NCBI GenBank assembly: GCA_965371945.1
Contig: CBDVAK010000068.1
Location: 1 to 13,902 of the forward strand
Length of the DNA: 13,902 nucleotides
Direction: 5' to 3'
Source of the DNA: CBDVAK01 sp965371945
GTDB lineage: Bacteria; Pseudomonadota; Gammaproteobacteria; Competibacterales; JAHEDQ01
This document shows positions 1-6,019 of the stretch, piece by piece. Positions within the stretch are counted from its first letter, which is position 1. Each line of letters begins with the position of its first letter. Made by a program: the position numbers and the translations under genes. The notes below the pieces were generated by a model. It ran no database searches, was not told the origin of the DNA, and saw only the letters and a list, made by a program, of their open reading frames with translations.

Positions 1-39
1 CTGGGCGACGAATCGATCGAAGACCACCACCTGGAGTAG
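1..39 (+). CDS. C-terminal end of an upstream gene, probably the TRAP small permease (DctQ)
   Basis: The first frame is open from base 1 and encodes LGDESIEDHHLE before a TAG at 37-39. Only twelve residues are visible, so the sequence itself does not identify the family. The gene stops 12 nt before the start of the TRAP large permease. In TRAP operons the small four-helix permease usually lies directly upstream of the large one, so DctQ is the natural inference. The charged, hydrophilic tail fits a cytoplasmic C-terminus. It could also be the substrate-binding protein DctP or an unrelated gene. Confidence 0.5.
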   Translation: MGDESIEDHHLE

Positions 40-51
40 AGGCGCAAGGCT

Positions 52-1365
52 ATGGAATACCTGGCACTCACCGGGATTTTTATGTTCGTGCTGTTCCTGC
101 TGCTGGGCACCGGCGTGTGGGTCGGGCTGGCGCTGTTGGGCGTGGCTTTCGTGGGTATGGAGCTGTTTACCTCACGACCCTCCGGCGACGCCATGATCAC
201 CACCATCTGGACTTCGTCGTCGAGCTGGTCGCTGACCGCCCTGCCGTTATTCATCTGGATGGGCGAGATCCTCTACCGCACCCGCTTGTCCGAGGACATG
301 TTTCGCGGCCTGAGCCCGTGGATGGCATCGTTGCCCGGGCGCCTGCTGCACACCAACATCGTCGGCTGCACCATTTTCGCGGCAGTCTCCGGCTCCTCGG
401 CAGCCACCCTCACCACGGTCGGCAAGATGTCGATCCCGGAGCTGCGCAAACGCGGCTACCCGGAACACATGGTGATCGGCACCCTGGCCGGGGCCGCCAC
501 CCTGGGCCTGATGATACCGCCCTCGCTGACCCTGATCGTCTACGGCGTCACCATCAACGAATCGATATCGAAACTGTTTCTGGCCGGAGTCATCCCGGGC
601 CTCGTGCTGGCCAGCCTGTTCATGGGCTACGTGGCGATGTGGTCCTTCATCAAACCCGATCAGGTGCCACCTCCCGAGCCGAAGATGACCCTGATCGAAA
701 AGATCCACGAGTCACGCTTTCTGATTCCGGTCATCCTGCTGGTATCGTTCGTGATCGGGTCCATGTATCTGGGCTGGGCCACCGCCACCGAGGCCGCATC
801 CTTCGGCGTCATCGGGTCGCTGGCACTTGCGGCCGGCCAGGGTTCCCTGACCCGGCGCGCGTTTATGCAAAGCCTGATGGGCGCCACCCGGACCTCCTGC
901 ATGATCGCGCTGATCCTCGCCGGGGCGGCCTTTCTGTCGCTGTCGATGGGCTTTACCGGGCTGCCCAGGTCACTGGCGGCGTGGATCGCCTCGATGGAAC
1001 TGTCGCCCGTCGTGCTGATCATGGCGCTGACCGTGTTCTACATCATCATCGGCTGCTTTCTGGACGGCATCTCATCGGTGGTGCTGACCATGGCGGTGGT
1101 CGAACCGATGATCCGCCAGGCCGGCATCGACCTGATCTGGTTCGGAATCTTTATCGTGGTGGTGGTGGAAATGGCGCAGATCACACCCCCGATCGGGTTC
1201 AACCTGTTTGTCATGCAGGGCATCACCAAACACGAGATCAACTACATCGCCAAGGCTGCCCTGCCGATGTTCGCACTCATGGTGCTGATGGTGGTGATCC
1301 TGGTCGCGGTACCCGAACTCGCCACCTGGCTGCCCGACAATATGCGCTCCGTTCCGGGCGGATAG
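52..1365 (+). CDS. dctM: TRAP transporter large permease subunit, DctM family
   Basis: This is the large membrane subunit of a tripartite ATP-independent periplasmic (TRAP) transporter, which uses an ion gradient to import a substrate, often a carboxylate, delivered by a periplasmic binding protein. The 437 residues are hydrophobic almost throughout, and both length and helix content fit a DctM of about a dozen membrane segments. The stretch FAAVSGSSAATLTTVGKM (about residues 107-124), followed by IPELRKRGY, is the typical DctM signature, and the second half carries the matching QITPPIGFNLFVMQ motif. The ATG at 52 has an AGAGG ribosome site at 38-42, which overlaps the previous stop codon and points to translation coupled to the upstream gene. 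The substrate cannot be read from this subunit. The binding protein must lie outside the window. The gene converges with the ABC permease, only 38 nt from its stop. Confidence 0.93.
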   Translation: MEYLALTGIFMFVLFLLLGTGVWVGLALLGVAFVGMELFTSRPSGDAMITTIWTSSSSWSLTALPLFIWMGEILYRTRLSEDMFRGLSPWMASLPGRLLHTNIVGCTIFAAVSGSSAATLTTVGKMSIPELRKRGYPEHMVIGTLAGAATLGLMIPPSLTLIVYGVTINESISKLFLAGVIPGLVLASLFMGYVAMWSFIKPDQVPPPEPKMTLIEKIHESRFLIPVILLVSFVIGSMYLGWATATEAASFGVIGSLALAAGQGSLTRRAFMQSLMGATRTSCMIALILAGAAFLSLSMGFTGLPRSLAAWIASMELSPVVLIMALTVFYIIIGCFLDGISSVVLTMAVVEPMIRQAGIDLIWFGIFIVVVVEMAQITPPIGFNLFVMQGITKHEINYIAKAALPMFALMVLMVVILVAVPELATWLPDNMRSVPGG

Positions 1366-1403
1366 CCACCCGGGTACGGCATCAATCCACGCTGCGGTTG
1401 TGA

Positions 1404-2183
1404 TCAGGCGCTGAGACGGCGACGGATCAGAAATATGGCGAGAGCCAGTGCCACCGACAGATAAGCCAGCAGCACCGACAGATGCAGACCGACGTCCTGT
1501 GGGCTGCCACCGGTGACCAGCGGTCGTACCAACCCCACGGCGTGGGACAAAGGCAGCAGCGCGGAAAACCGCTGAATCGCATCCGGCATGCGCTGCAGAG
1601 GGAAGAAGACGCCGCCCACCAGCAGCATCGGCGTCACCACCAGGGTGGTGTAGTAGAGAAAGAAATCGTAGTTGCGAGCCACCGCGGTCACCAGCAAACC
1701 CATGCTCGCGAAACACAGACCGGTGAGCATCACCACCGGCAACGCCAGCAAGGCCTGCCAGCCCTGCACCGCACCCAACGCGGTCGCCACCAGCAGGATG
1801 GCGGTACCACTGACCAGGCTCTTGCTGGCCGCCCACACCGCCTCACCGATCACCAGGTCGGCCACCCCGATGGGCGTGGCCAGCATGGCATCCCAGGTAT
1901 TTTGTACCGCCATGCGGGTGTAGGCCGAGTACATGCTTTCGAAGCTGGCGGCAAACATGGCGCTGGACACCACGATTCCAGATGCCAGATAGGTCATGTA
2001 GGGCATGTCCTGCATCTCGCCGACAAAGCTGCCCAGGCCATAGCCCAGCGCCAGCAGATACAGCAGCGGCTCGCCAAAATTGCCGAGCAATGCCGGCCCC
2101 AGCAGATGGGTCCAGACCCGAAAGTTGCGCTTCCATACCGGCACCCAGCGCAACGCCACCGGCAACAGGGTCGCCTCAGCCAT
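1404..2183 (-). CDS. ABC-2 type export permease, NodJ-like
   Basis: This is the membrane half of an ABC exporter, paired with the ATPase encoded just upstream in the same operon. The protein is 259 residues from the chosen start. A soluble N-terminus (PVWKRNFRVWTHLL) leads into about six hydrophobic segments, the usual layout of the ABC-2 (NodJ/DrrB) family. Recognisable features are the region GNFGEPLLYLLALGYGLG and the late segment PMLLVGGVFFPLQRMP. The ATG at 2183 is preferred because it overlaps the ATPase stop by 8 nt (ATGGCTGA), a normal coupled arrangement. An in-frame ATG at 2219 would add twelve atypical residues lying inside the ATPase gene. The NodJ family exports lipo-oligosaccharides in rhizobia, but most bacterial homologues have unknown cargo. 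No nod genes are nearby, so no nodulation role is implied. Confidence 0.85.
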   Translation of the reverse strand: MAEATLLPVALRWVPVWKRNFRVWTHLLGPALLGNFGEPLLYLLALGYGLGSFVGEMQDMPYMTYLASGIVVSSAMFAASFESMYSAYTRMAVQNTWDAMLATPIGVADLVIGEAVWAASKSLVSGTAILLVATALGAVQGWQALLALPVVMLTGLCFASMGLLVTAVARNYDFFLYYTTLVVTPMLLVGGVFFPLQRMPDAIQRFSALLPLSHAVGLVRPLVTGGSPQDVGLHLSVLLAYLSVALALAIFLIRRRLSA

Positions 2184-3090
2184 CGCGCAATTCCCGTCCG
2201 GTGAGCTTGACAAACACATCCTCGAGATTGGCCGGGCGGTGCAGATAGGTCAGCCCTGGTTGCTGACGCAGGGCTTCCAGCAGCTGCCCCTCGTCAGCGG
2301 CGTAGTAGAACATCGTCCCCCCTACCCGTTCGCTGCGCCCCGCCAGTCGCGAACCAACCCGCTGGTGCCAATCGTCCAGGCCGTCGCCGTACACCTCCAC
2401 CACCTGCGGTTCGATATAGCGACGGATCAATGCCGCCGGGGAGCCGGTATCCAGCAATCGACCATGATCCATGACCGTGACCCGATCGCACAAGCGTTGC
2501 GCTTCTTCCATGTAGTGGCTGGTAATCACTACCGTCATGCCCTCGGCGCGCAGTTCGCGCAGACGCTGCCAGATCAGTTGCCGGGCCTGGGGGTCGAGGC
2601 CGGTGGTCGGCTCATCGAGAATCAGCAGCTTGGGCTGGTTGACCAGTGCGCGTACCAGAGACAAACGACGCTGCATACCACCCGACAGCGCCTGTATGTT
2701 GAGATCTGCCTTGTGCTGGAGGGCGACGAACTCCAGCAACTTGTCGATGTGCTGCTCCAGTGACGGTCCCGACAAACCAAAGAATCCCGCGTAGGTGCGC
2801 AGGTTCTGGCGCACGCTGAAGTCGGGATCCAGATTGTCGTGCTGGGGCACCACGCCGATCGACTGGCGCATCCGCCGTGCCTGACGCGGAATCTGGTAGC
2901 CCAGTACCTGCAAGTGCCCGTCACTGGGTGGAGTTGTGCCGATGATCATGCGCAGCAAGGTGGTTTTGCCGGCGCCATTCGGACCGAGCAATCCCCAGCA
3001 CTCCCCACTGGCCACCTCCAGGTCCACGGCATCGACCGCAACCTGTTTGCCAAATCGCTTGCTGATTGCGCGCGCCGTTATTGCCGGCAT
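2176..3090 (-). CDS. ABC transporter ATP-binding protein, NodI/DrrA-like
   Basis: This is the ATPase that powers the adjoining ABC-2 permease at the inner face of the membrane. All catalytic motifs are present: Walker A GPNGAGKTT (36-44), Q-loop Gln83 in VVPQHD, signature LSGGMQRR (135-142), Walker B LLILDEP (155-161) with catalytic Glu160, D-loop GLDP, and switch His192 in TSHYMEEA. The roughly 80 residues after the nucleotide-binding domain form the C-terminal extension common in NodI/DrrA-type exporters. At 304 residues it has the usual family length. The start at 3090 has only a weak ribosome site upstream but gives a normal N-terminus (AITARAISKRFGKQVAVD). It is the first gene of a two-gene minus-strand operon and is divergent from the metallo-hydrolase. 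The substrate is unknown: drugs, lipids or glycolipids are all possible. Confidence 0.92.
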   Translation of the reverse strand: MPAITARAISKRFGKQVAVDAVDLEVASGECWGLLGPNGAGKTTLLRMIIGTTPPSDGHLQVLGYQIPRQARRMRQSIGVVPQHDNLDPDFSVRQNLRTYAGFFGLSGPSLEQHIDKLLEFVALQHKADLNIQALSGGMQRRLSLVRALVNQPKLLILDEPTTGLDPQARQLIWQRLRELRAEGMTVVITSHYMEEAQRLCDRVTVMDHGRLLDTGSPAALIRRYIEPQVVEVYGDGLDDWHQRVGSRLAGRSERVGGTMFYYAADEGQLLEALRQQPGLTYLHRPANLEDVFVKLTGRELRDG

Positions 3091-3216
3091 GGTGCCATTC
3101 CACGATACTTGCCTGCCCCGGGGGCTATGAAGGCGATTTCTGTCAACGCTATCGCCACCGAGGCAGGCCCCGCGGGTAGGGTCTGGCCCGAATCACCTGG
3201 TGGAGCTGCCAACAGC

Positions 3217-3894
3217 ATGAAGATCACGCGTCACACGGTAGGTATGTTTCAGGTCAACACCTGGCTGGCGGAAGACCCTGGCAGTGGCGCCTGCGCCATC
3301 ATCGACACTGGCGAGGGTGAAGCGTTGCCGGCCATCTACGCAGCCATGAACCCGCGTCCGGACGTCCAGGCCATACTACTGACCCACGCGCACTTCGACC
3401 ATGCCGGGGCGCTGGTCGAGCTGCAGCAACTGTTTCCCGATGCGTTGACCTGCTTGCCAAGGCTGGAACGGCCGATGTTCGATATCCTGCCCCGGCAGGG
3501 AGAGCTGTTCGGCATGCCGCAGTTGAACCGACCCTGCGGGCGCATCGACCGCGATCTCGACGATGGCGACCAGATTCAGGTCGGTGAGCAGCGATTCCGG
3601 TTCGTATCGACGCCCGGCCATACCCCTGGGCAGGGCTGCTATTACACTGACGAGGATATCTTCGTGGGGGACACCCTGTTCCAGGGCAGTATCGGGCGGG
3701 TCGATTTTCCGATGAGCGACGCCCAACTGGCGCATCAAAGCCTGCGCAAACTGTTGGCGTTGCCGGGCCATCTGATCGTGCACCCGGGCCACGGGCCCGA
3801 CACAAAACTGGCGGAGGAGCTACGCTCCAACCCCTATCTGGCCTATCTGCGCGCCGAACGCGGCATGCCTGAGGGCTATGCAGTGCCCTGGTAG
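3217..3894 (+). CDS. Metallo-beta-lactamase-fold hydrolase, glyoxalase II-like (YcbL type)
   Basis: This is a 225-residue single-domain MBL-fold enzyme, probably cytoplasmic since no signal peptide is seen. The metal-binding set is complete: HAHFDH at 57-62, His135 in STPGHTPG, Asp152 in VGDTLF, and His192 in HPGHG. The sequence GDTLFQGSIGRVDFP is characteristic of the small glyoxalase II-like group (YcbL and relatives), which hydrolyses thioesters such as S-lactoylglutathione in some members. It lacks the extra C-terminal domain of classical glyoxalase II, so the natural substrate remains open. The ATG at 3217 is chosen because the family's typical beginning (ITRHTVGMFQVNTWL) starts there and GGTGGAG at 3199-3205 can serve as ribosome site. 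An ATG at 3127 would add 30 atypical residues. It is divergent from the ABC exporter and convergent with the cold-shock gene, so probably transcribed alone. Confidence 0.87.
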   Translation: MKITRHTVGMFQVNTWLAEDPGSGACAIIDTGEGEALPAIYAAMNPRPDVQAILLTHAHFDHAGALVELQQLFPDALTCLPRLERPMFDILPRQGELFGMPQLNRPCGRIDRDLDDGDQIQVGEQRFRFVSTPGHTPGQGCYYTDEDIFVGDTLFQGSIGRVDFPMSDAQLAHQSLRKLLALPGHLIVHPGHGPDTKLAEELRSNPYLAYLRAERGMPEGYAVPW

Positions 3895-3958
3895 ACCACG
3901 CCACCAACAACACCACCACCAGACAACTGGGTCTGATCGATGCAGACCCGGAATAGAA

Positions 3959-3990
3959 TGGCCGCCGATGCCCGCGGGCACCGGCGGCCA
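3959..3990 (-). terminator. Strong hairpin ending the cold-shock gene
   Basis: A perfect 9-bp arm (TGGCCGCCG at 3959-3967, CGGCGGCCA at 3982-3990) encloses one A/C mismatch and an inner 12-nt palindrome (TGCCCGCGGGCA). Read on the minus strand it lies just after the cold-shock stop and is followed by TTCTATT, a modest U-rich tail. This fits an intrinsic terminator for that gene. A second stem of 7 bp (GGGTCTG/CAGACCC, 3929-3949) lies next to it on the side of the metallo-hydrolase. It has no T-run in either direction. Confidence 0.6.
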
Positions 3991-3996
3991 GGATCA

Positions 3997-4212
3997 TCAA
4001 TCGACAGCGGTAACGTTTTCCGCCTGCAGGCCCTTCTGGCCCTGCGTCACTTCGAAAGTGACCTTCTGTCCTTCATTCAAACTCCGACGCCCTGTTCCAT
4101 TAATCGCGCGGAAGTGCACAAACACGTCCGGGCCGTTTTCGCGTTCGATGAACCCATAACCCTTGTCATCGTTGAACCACTTGACGACACCGGAAACCAA
4201 TTGACCTGACAT
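3997..4212 (-). CDS. Cold-shock domain protein, CspA family
   Basis: This is a 71-residue single cold-shock domain that binds single-stranded RNA or DNA and melts RNA secondary structure. Both nucleic-acid-binding motifs are present: RNP1 as KGYGFI (residues 17-22) and RNP2 as VFVHF (30-34). The start SGVVKWFNDDKGYGFI and the end VTFEVTQGQKGLQAENV are textbook CspA family, and the length matches it. A good ribosome site, AGGAAAG at 4214-4220, sits a few bases before the ATG. The gene stands alone on the minus strand and is followed by a strong hairpin. Whether it is cold-induced or a constitutive paralogue such as CspC/CspE cannot be told from the protein. The leader carries a GC hairpin, described separately. 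Confidence 0.95.
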   Translation of the reverse strand: MSGQLVSGVVKWFNDDKGYGFIERENGPDVFVHFRAINGTGRRSLNEGQKVTFEVTQGQKGLQAENVTAVD

Positions 4213-4236
4213 ACTTTCCTCACAACATAACTATGT

Positions 4237-4252
4237 GCCGGCAACAGCCGGC
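4237..4252 (-). promoter_or_regulatory. Hairpin in the cold-shock mRNA leader
   Basis: On the minus strand GCCGGC-TGTT-GCCGGC can form a 6-bp all-GC stem with a four-base loop, about 24 nt before the cold-shock start codon and clear of its ribosome site. Structured 5' leaders are a known control feature of cspA-type mRNAs. Here the hairpin is seen directly, but its regulatory role is inference. No convincing -35/-10 pair for the gene was found in 4213-4440. Confidence 0.35.
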
Positions 4253-4468
4253 GATAACAACCATCAACCTCAGCACAACGCGGGCAGACAGCGACGTGGT
4301 TGGTGACACGGAACCCGAGTGATATCTAAGTACGCAAGAAACGCACAGCACCACAAAACGGTACCCTCACCGCAACCACGGCGCAGTTTACACGCATGTG
4401 CCCGCCACGCAAAGCGAAATTACGAGCTAGAATGCACTCTCACAACCGCCCTATGACGGGAACAGGAC

Positions 4469-5362
4469 TTGGAACCCAGCGACACCATCGAAGCCGCGGT
4501 GCTGTTCGCCGACATCTGCGACAGCACCGGGCTCTACGAACGCGCGGGAGACAGGCGCGGCTACGAGTTGACAGCGGCCTGCCTCGACCGGCTGGTATCG
4601 GTCAGTGAAGCCACCGGTGGACGTGTCATACGTACCGAGGGCGATGCCCTGTTGGCGATGTTCGAAGCCGCCGACGATGGCTTTCTGGCCGCCACCCACT
4701 GTATCGAGCAGTCGCTGCCCGGTGGTTTGAAGATCAAGGCCGGAATGCATGCCGGCCCCATGATCCGCGGCTTTCGCGGCGACATCTACGGCGATACCGT
4801 CAACCTGGCGGCCCGGGTGGCCTCGTTGTCGCGGCCCGGGGAACTGCTGTTGTCCGGTGACCTGGTGGCATTACTGAACCCCGAATACCGGGCACGATCC
4901 CATTTCTCACATGCGGCCCGGCTGAAAGGGAAAAGCGAGCCGGTGCCAGTGTATCTGGTCACCGCGGCAAGCGACGCGCACACCACCATGCGTACCCTGG
5001 CGGCGACTGGTGACGGTGCCGGGACGCTGCGATTGACTCTGGGTGGGCAATGCCGGGAACTCAGCGAAGTCGGGCACAAACTGACGCTGGGACGATCACC
5101 GGAAAACGACCTGGCGGTGGACAGTCCGATGGTGTCCAGACAGCACGCCACGGTGGTTTGCCACGCCACCCACTTCGAACTCACGGATCACAGCACCAAC
5201 GGCACCTGGTACCAGGCCGAAATACTGGGACAGGGAACCCTACGGCGCCAGTCCCTGCAACTGGTGGGCGACGGTTTGTTGTCGCTGGGGCAGGATCCGG
5301 CCGGCCACGCGCAACTGTGCATCCGTTTTCAACGCAGCCACGCCACCCCTTCATCGCCCTGA
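4469..5362 (+). CDS. Class III adenylate/guanylate cyclase with C-terminal FHA domain
   Basis: This is a 297-residue soluble protein with two domains. Residues about 7-165 form a class III nucleotide cyclase, which makes cAMP (or cGMP) from the triphosphate. The metal-binding Asp15 (FADICD) and Asp59 (EGDALLAMF) are present, as are transition-state Asn112 and Arg116 in YGDTVNLAAR and the closing LKGKSEPVPVY. Asp105, at the usual adenine-recognition position, favours ATP. The partner lysine is replaced by Arg55. Residues about 186-290 form an FHA domain with GRSPEND (208-214), SRQH (223-226) and STNGTW (242-247), which should bind phosphothreonine. Translation must begin at TTG 4469: an in-frame TGA lies at 4454-4456 and no ATG falls between, while GGGAA at 4458-4462 can serve as ribosome site. 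No membrane segment is seen. The FHA domain suggests control by a kinase, and one is encoded two genes downstream. Confidence 0.88.
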   Translation: MEPSDTIEAAVLFADICDSTGLYERAGDRRGYELTAACLDRLVSVSEATGGRVIRTEGDALLAMFEAADDGFLAATHCIEQSLPGGLKIKAGMHAGPMIRGFRGDIYGDTVNLAARVASLSRPGELLLSGDLVALLNPEYRARSHFSHAARLKGKSEPVPVYLVTAASDAHTTMRTLAATGDGAGTLRLTLGGQCRELSEVGHKLTLGRSPENDLAVDSPMVSRQHATVVCHATHFELTDHSTNGTWYQAEILGQGTLRRQSLQLVGDGLLSLGQDPAGHAQLCIRFQRSHATPSSP

Positions 5363-5546
5363 GCCATAGCCGAAAACCGGGCCGCGGCAGGCACCACCCA
5401 CACCCACCTCACCACCGCCAGTGCCCTGATTTATGGAGAAGCTACCCAAAATGGCAATAATGCCTTGACTTGCCCCGGTTAAACTTCTACCCAATGGGGT
5501 GCGATCACGCTTCGTGGTAACACCACGCAATTAGGAGACGTTTCCC

Positions 5547-6002
5547 ATGACCCCCATCAGCAGATACCGCTGGCTGTCGGCCTTGCCGCTGGCATCCATT
5601 CTTTCGCTGGCCGGCAGCGGCACGCTGTGGGCTGCCGCTCCCAACGCCTGTCCGGTCGATGGCTGCGAAGTCAAGATCACCGACGTGGCCAAGGAAGGCG
5701 ATGAACTCAAGGTCACTTTCGAGGCGAATTTCACCCCCGATGTGTCCAAGAACCATCTCCATGTGTGGTGGCTGGAAAACTTCACCATCGAACAGGTCAG
5801 CAACGGTTCCGAAGCCCGTTTCGGAGTCAAGCAGGGCAGTTGGCACCCGACCGCCGAATATCCTGTGTATATCACCCAGAGTGCGGCATCCACCAGCGTC
5901 AGGGGTGATGCGGTCACGCTCTGCGTGAGTGCCGCCAATCGTGACCACGACATCATCGACCTCGAGGTCATGGACTGCGTCGACGTCAGCGGGCAGCTAT
6001 AA
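5547..6002 (+). CDS. Small exported protein of unknown function
   Basis: The family of this 151-residue protein is not recognised. It begins with a clear signal peptide: a short basic N-terminus (Arg6, Arg8), a hydrophobic stretch (about 9-23) and a small-residue cleavage region near LWAAA (27-31). The mature protein of about 120 residues has four cysteines (35, 40, 126, 144), enough for two disulfides, as expected in the periplasm or outside. The rest is acidic and beta-rich in appearance, with a notable NHLHVWWLENF segment (about residues 70-80). There is no lipobox, so it is probably soluble. The ATG at 5547 has a good AGGAG at 5533-5537. The gene lies between the FHA-cyclase and the giant kinase and ends 17 nt before the latter, so those two genes are very likely cotranscribed. 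A role as ligand or accessory of the kinase's WD40 part is possible but unproven. Confidence 0.8.
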   Translation: MTPISRYRWLSALPLASILSLAGSGTLWAAAPNACPVDGCEVKITDVAKEGDELKVTFEANFTPDVSKNHLHVWWLENFTIEQVSNGSEARFGVKQGSWHPTAEYPVYITQSAASTSVRGDAVTLCVSAANRDHDIIDLEVMDCVDVSGQL

Positions 6003-6019
6003 GCACTACCAGAGCGTCC

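Noticed and set aside
1350..1376. CCGGG/CCCGG pair at the dctM end as a terminator
   Set aside because: The stem is only 5 bp, partly inside the coding sequence, and lacks a T-run in either direction.
117..1403. 428-codon plus-strand frame overlapping dctM
   Set aside because: The product is Arg/His/Asp/Gly-rich without recognisable domains, as expected from a frame shift of a GC-rich gene. dctM is unmistakable.
3299..4000. Minus-strand frame across the metallo-hydrolase gene
   Set aside because: The predicted protein is Arg/Pro-rich with no motif and is antisense to an enzyme with complete active-site residues.
4428..4433. TAGAAT as a -10 box for the cyclase gene
   Set aside because: It is close to consensus, but nothing resembling a -35 lies 16-18 bp upstream.
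4396..4608. Small 70-codon plus-strand frame before the cyclase
   Set aside because: It overlaps the cyclase catalytic domain in another frame, is Arg-rich and has no ribosome site.
5465..5493. TTGACT with TACCCA 17 bp later as a promoter for the exported-protein gene
   Set aside because: The -35 is good but the -10 matches only two of six positions, so I would not call it without start-site data.
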